Source of the DNA: Elusimicrobium minutum
Lineage (GTDB): Bacteria > Elusimicrobiota > Elusimicrobia > Elusimicrobiales > UBA9959
Reading direction: 5' to 3'
DNA: 64,000 bases
Assembly (NCBI GenBank): GCA_020723765.1
Contig: DYIF01000002.1
Location: 53,180 to 117,179, forward strand
Positions 43,985 to 52,744 of this stretch are shown in pieces. The number at the start of each line of letters is the position of its first letter. The stretch's first letter is position 1. The notes below the pieces were generated by a model that was not told the origin of the DNA, searched no databases, and worked only from the letters and a program-made list of their open reading frames with translations. The translations under genes were made by a program, and so were the position numbers.

Positions 43985-45143
43985 AGCTATATTTTACTAT
44001 TTTTATACCTTCGTAATAATGGTTTAGTATATCTTTGCAAGCATATCCCAACTCGCCCATCTTATCCGCTCCTGCCTGGCACATCCCTACCCCATGACCA
44101 TAACCCTTTCCATCGAATATTATGTATTTATTATCTCTTGAAACGGTAAAAGCGGTGCTTTTTATAGCCATCCATCCTAACTCTCTTCCTATAATATGAT
44201 AAAAATTTATACCGGATATAGCTATCTTTCTTTTGTCGGATATTATATCTAAACTTTTAACCCTGCCGGAATGGGTATAAACGATATTGGAAATTTCTAC
44301 GAATTTTTCGGCCTTATTTTTAAAAACGGATTTTTGCAAAAATCTTTCAAATCTTTTTATCCTTATTTTTGTTCTCCATCTATACCCCCAACCCTCCGAA
44401 CAAAGAGTTTTAAAGCCGATATCGTCTTTAACGCTTACGAGATACGGCATAGTATCGTAATTCCATACGTCTTTCGCGTTTTCTGTTGCCCCCCCGCAAA
44501 CGCTATGATACATCGCCCATATCGGTTTCTTGTCGAATTCCATTATAACACCGGAAGTTTCTCTAACCGCCTTATAAGTCTTTTCTCTTATATCCTTAAA
44601 CCCCTTATACAATTGACAATGTGTAAGGTCGCAAAAATTATACCCCTGTTTTTCGTGTCTATTACCGGCGGCTATGGCATAAGATCTTATAGCTATAGCG
44701 TTTGCTTTAATCGCTTCTACATTTTTCATATGTCTGGTCTCGGAATCGGTAACGCTTAAGACATAATCTTCCAAGTCTACCGTATTCACCATAAACAAAA
44801 AACCCTTCAAATTTTTTACTTCGATCGTTCCTTTATAATATCTTTCCTTCTTTTTCGACTTTATTTTAACCGTACCGTTTATTTTTATTTTAACTTCTTT
44901 TAAAAAAGAAACTTTATTATCTTCATCCAATTTAATCTTATCCTTATAAGAATAAATATCGAAAGAATTTTCTATTTTCTTTTCGTTTATATAAACAAAA
45001 GATTTTTCAATTGGAGTAATCGAAAGAGAAGTTATATTGCCGTATGAAACAAGCCCTATTTTAATATCCATGGATAAGAAAAAAAACCAGGGTATTAAAA
45101 CAGAAAATCTAATCGGGGAAATACTGTGAAACGATTTTAACAT
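43971..45143 (-). CDS. SpoIID/LytB domain protein (peptidoglycan-acting)
   Basis: 390 residues from the ATG at 45143, which gives a signal-anchor (MLKSFHSISPIRFSVLIPWF). The frame is open to 45233 but the extra residues overlap the sixA gene. IKANAIAIRSYAIAAGNRHEK and FCDLTHCQLYKGF are the SpoIID core motifs, with AMYHSVCGGATENAKDVWN and GKGYGHGVGMCQAGADKMGE towards the end. In spore formers SpoIID is a lytic transglycosylase; in non-spore formers the domain probably trims denuded glycan strands. No other sporulation gene is present. Confidence 0.85.
   Translation of the reverse strand: MLKSFHSISPIRFSVLIPWFFFLSMDIKIGLVSYGNITSLSITPIEKSFVYINEKKIENSFDIYSYKDKIKLDEDNKVSFLKEVKIKINGTVKIKSKKKERYYKGTIEVKNLKGFLFMVNTVDLEDYVLSVTDSETRHMKNVEAIKANAIAIRSYAIAAGNRHEKQGYNFCDLTHCQLYKGFKDIREKTYKAVRETSGVIMEFDKKPIWAMYHSVCGGATENAKDVWNYDTMPYLVSVKDDIGFKTLCSEGWGYRWRTKIRIKRFERFLQKSVFKNKAEKFVEISNIVYTHSGRVKSLDIISDKRKIAISGINFYHIIGRELGWMAIKSTAFTVSRDNKYIIFDGKGYGHGVGMCQAGADKMGELGYACKDILNHYYEGIKIVKYSYGND
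43991..43996 (-). promoter_or_regulatory. -10 box of a predicted internal leaderless promoter for uppP
   Basis: Minus strand TAAAAT, ATAGCT, ATG at 43984, inside the end of the SpoIID-like gene. No Shine-Dalgarno. Confidence 0.4.
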
Positions 45144-45561
45144 TTTTTTTCTCGCCATACTCCAATCTGACATATCCCCCGGTGCCAAAAAGCAATCTAT
45201 CTCCCGACAAAACGTAAACCAGGTCCGAAACAAAAGGCATATGAGAGATTATTATGATGTTGGATTTATTGGAATTAATATAATCGCAAACGAAAGAAAG
45301 ATCCGATCCTGGAGCGAGGAAATCCTTAAACTCAATCCTGTCGCAATTTATCTCACTTGAAATAATATCCGCGGTTTGAACGGCCCTTTTAAAAGGACTT
45401 GAAACTATATATTCCGGTCTAAAACCCTCGGATAAAAGACTAAAAACGGATTTTTTTATTTGCTCCTTTCCCTTTTCCGAAATCGGCCTTTCGAAATCCG
45501 CGCTTACTTTGGCTTCTAAGACGCTTAAAGCGTGAGCGTGTCTGAATATTACTATTTCCAT
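45109..45561 (-). CDS. sixA: SixA-type phosphohistidine phosphatase
   Basis: 150 residues, the length of SixA (about 160). MEIVIFRHAHA gives the RHG-like catalytic histidine (RHA here), YIVSSPFKRAVQTADII the second conserved arginine and NIIIISHMPFVSDLVYVLSG the second catalytic histidine. It removes phosphate from phosphohistidine, such as on HPt domains. It lies eight bases before the ferritin-like gene in the operon and overlaps the SpoIID start by 35 bases. Confidence 0.82.
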   Translation of the reverse strand: MEIVIFRHAHALSVLEAKVSADFERPISEKGKEQIKKSVFSLLSEGFRPEYIVSSPFKRAVQTADIISSEINCDRIEFKDFLAPGSDLSFVCDYINSNKSNIIIISHMPFVSDLVYVLSGDRLLFGTGGYVRLEYGEKKNVKIVSQYFPD

Positions 45562-45568
45562 TTTATTT

Positions 45569-45967
45569 TTATTTAAGCATTAACAAATATTTTTTAATTA
45601 CGGATAAATGTTTTTTCTCGTTTTCTATTATTTTTTTAATAGCCGCTTTTTCCCCATAACCCGAAACGGAATTCAAAAAAACTTCGTATAGTTTTACGCT
45701 GTCCGCCTCTCTAACGAGGTGAGCCCTCAAATTTTTTCTAAGAGATTTAAAAGGTATTATCTTTCTATATTTGACGTTAATCCGCTTTTTATATAATGAT
45801 AAAAGCGTTTTTATATGCTCCGCTTCCTCCGCCGCGAAATCGGAAAACGTTTCAGATATGGCCTTTCCGCCTACTATCTTATTTTTAAATAACTCCGCCT
45901 CCGCAATATAAAGAGAGACATCCGCCTTTTCTTCGTTAATTATCCCTTTTAATATTTCTTCATTCAT
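45569..45967 (-). CDS. Ferritin-like diiron protein (rubrerythrin-type)
   Basis: 132 residues predicted as four helices. The diiron ligands are likely in INEEKADVSLYIAEAEL, AAEEAEHIKTLL (ExxH), READSVKLYEVFL and IENEKKHLSVIKKY (ExxH). There is no rubredoxin C-terminal domain, so it is a short ferritin-like or VIT/rubrerythrin-like form. A role in handling peroxide or iron in an anaerobe is inferred. On the minus strand TATACT stands six bases before the ATG at 45967 and TATAAT lies further upstream. Confidence 0.72.
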   Translation of the reverse strand: MNEEILKGIINEEKADVSLYIAEAELFKNKIVGGKAISETFSDFAAEEAEHIKTLLSLYKKRINVKYRKIIPFKSLRKNLRAHLVREADSVKLYEVFLNSVSGYGEKAAIKKIIENEKKHLSVIKKYLLMLK

Positions 45968-45979
45968 CCTAATAGTATA

Positions 45980-46693
45980 TTATATTTTATCGTATTTAAA
46001 ATCGGAAAATTGACAAATATCTTTCGCAAGACACAGAGAACATCTTCCTTTTTTTTCAAAAACCGAGTCCCTCATCTTTTTACCGCAATCTTTTATGAAA
46101 GATAAAAGATTCTCCTCCCCCATATACTCAGCCTCCACTTCTTTCAAATTTGAAACGAAATAATATTTTAAGTTTTTAACCCTTACGAAATACTTTTTGG
46201 ATACTCCGAACGCGTATATAGAAAGTTGAAGATTATTTTTTACTAAACCCTCTCCGTTTTCTTCAAGCCCCAATTTATAATCTATAACATTAAAGCTTCC
46301 GTCATCGTTTTTATCTATCCTATCTACCGTCCCCTTTAACACGAAATCTTCGCCTATGTCTATATCGAAAGAATCTTCGCAATAAAGAATGGTCGATTTT
46401 TTTTTAATTTCGTATTCGTAAAATTTTTTTAAAATATCGACTCCTTTATAATAATAATCCATCATTTCCTGGCCGTTCGAATATCCGTAGTTGCACCAGT
46501 TTTCTTCGTAAGAGTTTAAAAGCCGATCGATACCGAGTCGTTTTGTGCCGAACTCTTTTAAAGCTTTATGTATGGACAGCCCGAAGGATGTTTTGCGATT
46601 ATGTTTTGTATAATTGCCGTCTATGTATATAAATTTATAAAGATAATTGCAAAACAAATAAGCGTTTATTTTGGAATAATTCAATTCAAACAT
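45980..46693 (-). CDS. PD-(D/E)XK nuclease of the Cas4/RecB-exonuclease type with iron-sulfur cysteines
   Basis: 237 residues. YSKINAYLFCNYLYKFIYID has the first cluster cysteine (C15) and the motif typical of PDDEXK_1 domains. IHKALKEFG is the RecB-family helix, LKGTVDRIDKNDDG and FNVIDYKLG the catalytic D and DxK, and NNLQLSIYAFGV motif QxxxY. The C-terminal CSLCLAKDICQF gives the other three cysteines, so a [4Fe-4S] cluster as in Cas4/AddB can form. There is no CRISPR array in the window, so a DNA repair role is more likely. It overlaps rsmD by eight bases. Confidence 0.85.
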   Translation of the reverse strand: MFELNYSKINAYLFCNYLYKFIYIDGNYTKHNRKTSFGLSIHKALKEFGTKRLGIDRLLNSYEENWCNYGYSNGQEMMDYYYKGVDILKKFYEYEIKKKSTILYCEDSFDIDIGEDFVLKGTVDRIDKNDDGSFNVIDYKLGLEENGEGLVKNNLQLSIYAFGVSKKYFVRVKNLKYYFVSNLKEVEAEYMGEENLLSFIKDCGKKMRDSVFEKKGRCSLCLAKDICQFSDFKYDKI

Positions 46694-47270
46694 TTTTCTT
46701 GGGTTTAAAAAAATCTATCAAAGTATCTCCGTATTTTTCGGTTCTAAACTTAACAAGTTCCTCCGGAGTTTCAAACTTTTCTTTTATGTGATGCTGAGAT
46801 ATGATTATACCGTATTCGGAAAGAAGATTTGCCTTTAAAACCGACTGAATGGTTTTTAGGCTGTAACTTAAAGGATTGTTGTCTTTGTCTCTATACGGAG
46901 GTCCCATATAAACTATATCGTAACCGTCCTGGGAGTAATAACTAAGCCAGTTGAGATTTTCAAGTATATTCCCTTTGACTACCACGCCAGACTCTTCAAG
47001 CTCCAAATTTTTCAAGTTCTTTTTTATTGTATCAAGGCATTGCTTGTCGTTATCCACAAAAACGACTTTGGAAGACCCCCTCGATAGGGCTTCCAATCCA
47101 ACAAGCCCTATTCCGGCGTATAAATCCAAAAAAATAGAACCGGTTATATACGGTCTTAATATATCGAAAAGAGATTTTCTCATTCTGACCGATATGGGTT
47201 TTACATGATGACTCATAGGCAACGACAAAACCCTTCTGTTTTTTCTGTTTCCGGCTATTATTCTTATCAT
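46686..47270 (-). CDS. rsmD: RsmD-like 16S rRNA guanine-N2 methyltransferase with altered DPPY motif
   Basis: 194 residues from the ATG at 47270; a TTG at 47279 is the other possibility. RIIAGNRKNRRVLSLP and KPISVRMRKSLFDIL are the RsmD N-terminal signatures, FLDLYAGIGLVGLEALSRG motif I and VVFVDNDKQC motif II. The catalytic motif IV, normally [DN]PP[YF], reads YMGPPYRD: glycine replaces the aspartate. RsmD methylates G966 of 16S rRNA. The change may reduce or change activity, or be a true variant. Confidence 0.85.
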   Translation of the reverse strand: MIRIIAGNRKNRRVLSLPMSHHVKPISVRMRKSLFDILRPYITGSIFLDLYAGIGLVGLEALSRGSSKVVFVDNDKQCLDTIKKNLKNLELEESGVVVKGNILENLNWLSYYSQDGYDIVYMGPPYRDKDNNPLSYSLKTIQSVLKANLLSEYGIIISQHHIKEKFETPEELVKFRTEKYGDTLIDFFKPKKNV

Positions 47271-47345
47271 AATTTTCAAAGCTCGCCAAAAAATAATATA
47301 ATTTCTATAATATATTATACCATATGCTTTTTTGAAAGAGGATTT

Positions 47346-48665
47346 ATGGAAGAATTCGATATTGTCATAATAGACGACGACCCTATGGCCGGCGAGCTAA
47401 CCAAGGATTTGCTTACCGACGAAGGTTGGAAGGTTCTTTTGGTAGACGACTCTATGAAGGCGATAGACGAAATCAAAAAATACAAGCCGAAACTCGTTAT
47501 AAGCGACATAATGATGCCCGGAATAAACGGAATGGAAATTTGTAAAAGGATAAAAACAAACCCGGAAACAAAATCGATAAAGGTTATAATATTATCCGGA
47601 AAATCTTACGAATCTGAAAAACAAAGGGCTTTAATGTTAGGTGCGGATTATTTCATAGGAAAACCTTACGATGTCGCAAATTTCTCAAAAACAATAAAAG
47701 AAATCATACAGGGATCTTCAAAACTTCCTCCCCCTCCTCCGTCGATTAAAAAACCGGCGGATATAAACGAAGAAAAGCCTATTAATTTGGAGATTTCGGA
47801 AACCAATTTAAGAATTACCGCCTACGGCATAAGAGGACTTGGAGAAAGGCTCCCGACATCGGATTCTATCTTCGGAAGGCAAACAAACTGCATATCGATA
47901 GAAACGCAAAAAGACGTCATAGTCTTAGACGCCGGTACGGGAATATTCGAGTTAGGACAAAAGATAGTCGAAAAAAACTTTTATAAAAACATATGGATTT
48001 TCTTAACTCATTTCCATATAGACAACATAATGGGGCTTCCTCATTTCAAGCCTTTTTTAGATTCGAAGTATACTGTAAACATAATAGGGCCCAACGACCC
48101 GGAAAAATCGCTTAAGGACGCCATAAAAAACTATCTCTACAGCTCCTTCTCTCCCATCCCTCACCCACCTAAAGCGAAAATAAATCTGTACGAAGTGCTT
48201 GAAGAAAACTATTCGGTATCGGAAGATATCAAAATGGCGACAATGTACTCAAATCACCCGACAACTACAATGATTTATCTTTTAAACATAAAAGGATTCA
48301 AAATAGCCTATGCTCCGGATAGCGAGATATGGGAAGAAAGCACAGCTTTTCAAGACTATAACGAAAGATTAGGGAAGTTCACATCCAAATTCGATTTAAT
48401 TATACACGATTCTTACTACGATAAAAACGATTATATCGAAAAAAATCACAAAGGCCACAGTTCTTTCGAAATATTATGCAATTTTGTAAAGAAAAACCAC
48501 ATAAAAAATTTAATGCCGATAAACCTAAACCCCTCTTACGAAGACGAAAAAATAAAATCGATGATAGAAGAAGGAAGCAAAATTTTATCGGATAGCGGTT
48601 CGAAAATATTGCTCTTAAAGGAAAAAGAGAAAACGCTTTTCGAAATATCGGCCGCAAAAAAATAA
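47346..48665 (+). CDS. Response-regulator receiver fused to metallo-beta-lactamase domain
   Basis: 439 residues from the ATG at 47346 (AGAGGA before it); upstream frame lacks likeness. Residues 1-120 are a receiver: VIIDDDPMAGE acidic pocket, VISDIMMPGINGME phospho-acceptor aspartate, IILSGKS and YFIGKPYD switch lysine. A proline-rich linker (LPPPPPSIKKP) leads to an MBL phosphodiesterase domain: VIVLDAGTGIFELG, FLTHFHIDNIMGLPHFKP, NHPTTTMIY, IIHDSYYDK and HKGHSSFEI. The zinc motif HxHxDH reads HFHIDN, so one ligand histidine is Asn. It likely turns over a nucleotide or nucleic acid under control by a histidine kinase, none of which is adjacent. Confidence 0.85.
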   Translation: MEEFDIVIIDDDPMAGELTKDLLTDEGWKVLLVDDSMKAIDEIKKYKPKLVISDIMMPGINGMEICKRIKTNPETKSIKVIILSGKSYESEKQRALMLGADYFIGKPYDVANFSKTIKEIIQGSSKLPPPPPSIKKPADINEEKPINLEISETNLRITAYGIRGLGERLPTSDSIFGRQTNCISIETQKDVIVLDAGTGIFELGQKIVEKNFYKNIWIFLTHFHIDNIMGLPHFKPFLDSKYTVNIIGPNDPEKSLKDAIKNYLYSSFSPIPHPPKAKINLYEVLEENYSVSEDIKMATMYSNHPTTTMIYLLNIKGFKIAYAPDSEIWEESTAFQDYNERLGKFTSKFDLIIHDSYYDKNDYIEKNHKGHSSFEILCNFVKKNHIKNLMPINLNPSYEDEKIKSMIEEGSKILSDSGSKILLLKEKEKTLFEISAAKK

Positions 48666-49577
48666 CTAACGATATTCTATCGCTCTTTTTATGGCCGAAT
48701 CCGGTTTTTTCTCCAAACTCTCTATGTCTCTCGAATATTTTATTTCTTTTATCCAGTTTCCTTTAGAATCCAGCTCGTATTCGAAAACGTAATCTTTATA
48801 AAATACGCCGTTGGAATCGAAAAATTTCTCTTCCTCTTTAAGCCCGTATCCGTTGTAATAGATTTCTCGTCTGGAAGATAGATTCTGAGAAAATGTATAC
48901 TCGGAAATCGTCTCTTTTCTTATTATCCCATCGACCTTATATTCTCTCGATAAAACTTCTTTCAGTATATTGTCTTTATCGTAAGATTTTATTACCGCTA
49001 ATAGTTTGTTTATTTCGTAATTTTTTCTAACCGAAACATCCTGGTCTTTATCGTATCTTATTTCTTCTTTTAAATTACCTTTATCGTCGAATTTTTTAAC
49101 GATTTTCTCTTCCGGAAAATAATTGGAATCGAATATATGGCAAACATTTAGCATATTGTCGTTCAAACATATGCTAACTCCTAAAATCTCGTCTTCGCTC
49201 ATTTTTTCAAATTTTATTTCCGATATCTTTTTAACTTCGTCAGAGCAAATCTTTTTAATTTCCTTTCCGCTCTCTTCCAAACTTAATATTTCCTTACAAT
49301 ATTTTTTTATCTTCTTTTCCTCTTTTTCATAAACATATTTTTTCTTCCACGAAATATCCTTATCGTTTTTCCCGCCGGCTTCTTCGATAACCCTGCCTAA
49401 TTCGTCGTAATAAACCGCATATAAAGAATTGACATCGCCGATAACAGCTTTTTTATTTTTATAATACACGTAATGGTTATATATTTTTATCGATTTTACC
49501 CTGGAATTAACGGATAGATAATAATCCGCGGAATAAACATTTGAACACAAAAAAATAAAAGCCGCAATGTATTTCAT
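48666..49577 (-). CDS. Secreted repeat protein, unknown function (YD/MORN-like motifs)
   Basis: 303 residues with a signal peptide (MKYIAAFIFLCSNVYSA). The rest consists of loosely repeated beta-hairpin units of the form Y-D-x-x-G-x-[LVI]-x-[KE]-E: YYDELGRVIEEAG, FDDKGNLKEEIRYDKD, YYNGYGLKEEEKFFDSNG, YELDSKGNWIKEIKYSRD. Such units occur in secreted bacterial proteins with YD or MORN-like repeats. It is unknown in function. It ends one base before the stop of the convergent receiver-MBL gene. TATAAT is seven bases before the ATG. Confidence 0.7.
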   Translation of the reverse strand: MKYIAAFIFLCSNVYSADYYLSVNSRVKSIKIYNHYVYYKNKKAVIGDVNSLYAVYYDELGRVIEEAGGKNDKDISWKKKYVYEKEEKKIKKYCKEILSLEESGKEIKKICSDEVKKISEIKFEKMSEDEILGVSICLNDNMLNVCHIFDSNYFPEEKIVKKFDDKGNLKEEIRYDKDQDVSVRKNYEINKLLAVIKSYDKDNILKEVLSREYKVDGIIRKETISEYTFSQNLSSRREIYYNGYGLKEEEKFFDSNGVFYKDYVFEYELDSKGNWIKEIKYSRDIESLEKKPDSAIKRAIEYR

Positions 49578-49612
49578 ATAATATATTATAGATTAAAAAA
49601 ACGGAGGATTTT

Positions 49613-49906
49613 ATGTCTGAAAAAAAACAGGAAGGACAACTTCAAATAGAAATACAAATAGACGAAGCAACCGCTCAAGGAATATACACCAACTTGGCCG
49701 GAATAACTCACAGCGAAACCGAATTTATTTTCGATTTTTTGTTCATTCAACCCAATCAACCCAAAGCCAAACTTAGAGCCAGAATCATATCCAATCCGAT
49801 ACACACTAAAAGATTTCTTCAAGCGTTGGTTGAAAACATAAGAAAATACGAAGAAAGATTCGGAAAAATTCCCGAAAGAGATTACACGGTGGGCGGACAT
49901 TCTTAA
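49613..49906 (+). CDS. DUF3467 family protein
   Basis: 97 residues, complete. The family pattern is plain: IDEATAQGIYTNLAGITHSE, EFIFDFLFIQPNQPKAKLRA, RIISNPIHTKRFLQALVENI, KYEERFGKIPERD. Members are small cytoplasmic proteins of unknown role, often compared with viral-type coat or binding modules; no catalytic residues are evident. GGAGG precedes the ATG. It is divergent from the secreted repeat protein gene. Confidence 0.9.
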   Translation: MSEKKQEGQLQIEIQIDEATAQGIYTNLAGITHSETEFIFDFLFIQPNQPKAKLRARIISNPIHTKRFLQALVENIRKYEERFGKIPERDYTVGGHS

Positions 49907-49963
49907 CAAAAAAGCGAACATTTTTTAAATATAAAATCTATTTTTCGCCTTTTACTAAAGTGA

Positions 49964-49969
49964 TATAAT
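49964..49969 (+). promoter_or_regulatory. -10 box of a predicted leaderless promoter for the ispA-dxs operon
   Basis: TATAAT preceded by TGA (extended -10 TGN), then TTAATT, then ATG at 49976; no Shine-Dalgarno. Confidence 0.55.
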
Positions 49970-49975
49970 TTAATT

Positions 49976-50884
49976 ATGGAACTAAAAAAATACATCGATC
50001 GATCCAGAGAAATAGTGGAAAAAAGGATTAACGAATACTTAAATAAAAAACCTTTCGTTAACGAAACGCTTAAAAAATCCATGCTCTATTCCATAAACGC
50101 CGGCGGGAAAAGAATAAGACCGGCTTTTATGTTTTTGACCTACGAACTTTTATCGTCTAAAGACAAAAAAAACATAGTAGACGCGGCCGCTGCCATAGAA
50201 ATGATACATACCTATTCTTTAATACACGACGATCTGCCGGCTATGGACGACGACGATTTAAGAAGAGGAAAACCCACGAATCACAAAATATTCGGAGAAG
50301 GGATGGCGATCTTGGCAGGAGACGGGCTTTTGACCGACGCATTCAATATAATTTCGTCATCTTCGGCGATAAAAAAAAATCTAAAGGCGAGGGCGGTGGA
50401 AATTTTATCTTTCAGAGCGGGAAGCTCCGGTATGGTATCGGGTCAGGCCTTAGATTTGTTATCCGAAGGTAAAATTTACGGCGCCAAAGAAAAATCAAAA
50501 ATTAAGAAAACTCTGGATTATATACATAGGCACAAAACCGCCGATATGATTATGGCAAGCTGCGAAATAGGCTGCGTTCTTTCCGAAAAAGAAAAATATT
50601 ATAAAAACTTATCGGAGTTCGCGTTAAATATAGGGCTTGCTTTTCAGGTTACCGACGATATACTGGACGTAATAGGAGACAAAAAGAAATTGGGTAAAAG
50701 CGGAAGCGACCAAAAAAACCAAAAACTTACTTACGTAACTTTATTCGGGCTGGAAAAAGCAAAAAAAATGGCCGATAATTTTTTAACCAAAGCTTTAAAA
50801 AATATCGAATCTCTGGAAGGAGATATAGAAAAGAAAAAACTACTTAAAGAATTGGCTTTACTGGTAGTAAGGAGAGACAGATGA
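49976..50884 (+). CDS. ispA: Polyprenyl diphosphate synthase (farnesyl/geranylgeranyl type)
   Basis: 302 residues. GGKRIRPAFMFL starts the fold, HDDLPAMDDDDLRRGKPTNHK is the first aspartate-rich motif with the insertion typical of bacterial farnesyl diphosphate synthase, and QVTDDILDVIGD the second. It condenses IPP with allylic diphosphates to make the carrier-lipid precursor. It is the first gene of the isoprenoid operon; its stop overlaps the dxs ATG by four bases. Confidence 0.93.
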   Translation: MELKKYIDRSREIVEKRINEYLNKKPFVNETLKKSMLYSINAGGKRIRPAFMFLTYELLSSKDKKNIVDAAAAIEMIHTYSLIHDDLPAMDDDDLRRGKPTNHKIFGEGMAILAGDGLLTDAFNIISSSSAIKKNLKARAVEILSFRAGSSGMVSGQALDLLSEGKIYGAKEKSKIKKTLDYIHRHKTADMIMASCEIGCVLSEKEKYYKNLSEFALNIGLAFQVTDDILDVIGDKKKLGKSGSDQKNQKLTYVTLFGLEKAKKMADNFLTKALKNIESLEGDIEKKKLLKELALLVVRRDR

Positions 50885-52740
50885 GATATTTAGGCTATAT
50901 AAAAGGACCCGCGGACCTTAAAAGATTAAAAGTGGAAGAGTTAAATGAATTGGCCGAAGAGATAAGAGAAAGAATAATAGAAGTCGTAAGCAAAAACGGA
51001 GGCCATTTAGCTTCAAGCTTAGGCGCTACGGATCTTATAATAGCCTTACACTACGTTTACAACTCCCCCGTAGATAAAATAATATTCGATACAGGACACC
51101 AGGCATACGCTCATAAAATCCTTACTGGAAGAAACGAAAAATTCGACACGTTAAGAACAATGGGAGGAATATCCGGTTTTTTAAAAAGGAACGAAAGCGA
51201 ACACGATATATTCGGTGCCGGACACGCTTCAACCGCTTTAAGCGCCGCTTGCGGAGTTGCGGCAGCAAGGGATATTTTAAAAGAAAAATATAAAGTCGTA
51301 TGCGTAGTGGCCGACGGAGCCATGACCGGAGGAATGAGCTGGGAAGCGATGCAAAATATAGGGCATCTGGGACAGGATATGCTGGTGGTTCTAAACGACA
51401 ATCAGATGTTTATATCAAACAGAGTGGGGCAGTTTGGAAAAATACTCGCCAAACTTTTAACTTTAGGTACGATAAAAAACGCCGGAGAAAAATTGGAAGT
51501 ATTTTTAAATAGATTTCAGTTCTGGGGAAAAAATATTTTAAAAGTGGCCAAAAGAGCGAAAGTGATATTATTCCCCGGAATGATATTCGAAGAAATGGGG
51601 TTTTCGTATTTTGGACCGATAGACGGACATAACATAAAAGAAATGGTTGAAGTTCTGGGATATCTAAAAGATTTAAAAGGACCGGTTCTTTTACATGTGG
51701 TAACCAAAAAAGGAAAGGGATACGAACATGCGGAAGAAAAACCCATAAACTTCCATGGAACTGCACAATTCGATATAGAATCCGGCGAAGTGATAAAAAT
51801 ATCGGGAAATAAAGAAATCCCGACCTTTACCAAAACATTTTCCGATTCTCTTGTGGAAATAGCCAAGAAAGATCCGAAAGTGGTCGCCATAACCGCGGCA
51901 ATGCCGGAAGGGACAGGACTTGACGCTTTTAGAGACAAATATCCTTACAGATATTACGATGTCGGGATAGCCGAAGAACACGCTTTAACATTTGCCGCGG
52001 GACTTGCCACTCAAGGGTTCAAACCCGTGGTTGCGATATACTCTTCTTTTATGCAAAGAGCTTTCGATCAGGTAATGCACGATATATGCCTCCAAAAATT
52101 GCCGGTGGTAATATGTATGGATAGAGCCGGAATAGTCGGAGAAGACGGTCCCACCCATCACGGAGTTTTCGATATAGGATTATTTAGAATGTTACCCGAA
52201 ATGACAATTATGGCTCCTTCGGACGAATACGAATTAAAGAACTGTTTATATACGGCTATTAAAATGCAAAAACCTGTAGCGATAAGATATCCGAGAGGTA
52301 AGGGTTTCGGAGTAAGCATGGGAGAATTTAAAGAATTTGAAAACACAAAAGCCGTAAAATTAAAAGAAGGTAAAGACGCGTATATACTCGCCACCGGTAA
52401 TAGAACTATTCCCGCGCTAAAAGCGGCCCAAAAACTTGAAAACGACGGTCTTCAAGTCGGAGTTTATTATTTTAGATTTGTAAAACCTTTGGATGAAGAA
52501 GCGGTAAGGGAAGCTTCCAAAACGAAAATAATAACGGTCGAAGATAATTCTTTAGCCTGCGGTTTTTCTTCCGCGGTTTTAGAGTCGCTATCGGATATGA
52601 ATATTAAAACCGAAGCCAAAAGATTGGGAATAGGCGATTATTTCGTAGAACAGGGAACTCCTCAAGAACTTTACCAGAAAACAGGAATAGACGAAGAAGG
52701 GATTTATAACCAAATAAAAAAATATTTAAAAGCGAGGTAA
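50881..52740 (+). CDS. dxs: 1-deoxy-D-xylulose-5-phosphate synthase
   Basis: 619 residues, the normal length. GGHLASSLGATDLIIALHYVY and FDTGHQAYAHKILTGR lie in the thiamine diphosphate domain, VADGAMTGGMSWEAM is the ThDP/Mg motif (VADG rather than the usual GDG), and YYDVGIAEEHALTFAAGLA with DRAGIVGEDGPTHHGVFD belong to the pyrimidine domain. It makes DXP from pyruvate and glyceraldehyde 3-phosphate, the first step of the MEP pathway. With ispA upstream it supplies lipid carriers for the envelope genes in this window. Confidence 0.95.
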   Translation: MRYLGYIKGPADLKRLKVEELNELAEEIRERIIEVVSKNGGHLASSLGATDLIIALHYVYNSPVDKIIFDTGHQAYAHKILTGRNEKFDTLRTMGGISGFLKRNESEHDIFGAGHASTALSAACGVAAARDILKEKYKVVCVVADGAMTGGMSWEAMQNIGHLGQDMLVVLNDNQMFISNRVGQFGKILAKLLTLGTIKNAGEKLEVFLNRFQFWGKNILKVAKRAKVILFPGMIFEEMGFSYFGPIDGHNIKEMVEVLGYLKDLKGPVLLHVVTKKGKGYEHAEEKPINFHGTAQFDIESGEVIKISGNKEIPTFTKTFSDSLVEIAKKDPKVVAITAAMPEGTGLDAFRDKYPYRYYDVGIAEEHALTFAAGLATQGFKPVVAIYSSFMQRAFDQVMHDICLQKLPVVICMDRAGIVGEDGPTHHGVFDIGLFRMLPEMTIMAPSDEYELKNCLYTAIKMQKPVAIRYPRGKGFGVSMGEFKEFENTKAVKLKEGKDAYILATGNRTIPALKAAQKLENDGLQVGVYYFRFVKPLDEEAVREASKTKIITVEDNSLACGFSSAVLESLSDMNIKTEAKRLGIGDYFVEQGTPQELYQKTGIDEEGIYNQIKKYLKAR

Positions 52741-52744
52741 AAAA

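Noticed and set aside
44271..44759. Long open frames opposite real genes (here 162 residues; also 3688-4164 and 27633-28082)
   Set aside because: They lie antisense to well-supported genes, have no family likeness and low-complexity composition; they are shadow frames.
43971..45143. Evidence for sporulation (SpoIID)
   Set aside because: The domain is common in non-spore formers and no other sporulation gene is seen.
45980..46693. Part of a CRISPR-Cas system
   Set aside because: No repeat-spacer array and no other cas gene anywhere in the window.
49908..49960. Terminator after the DUF3467 gene
   Set aside because: AAAAGCGAA and TTCGCCTTTT are only partly complementary and far apart; too weak to call.
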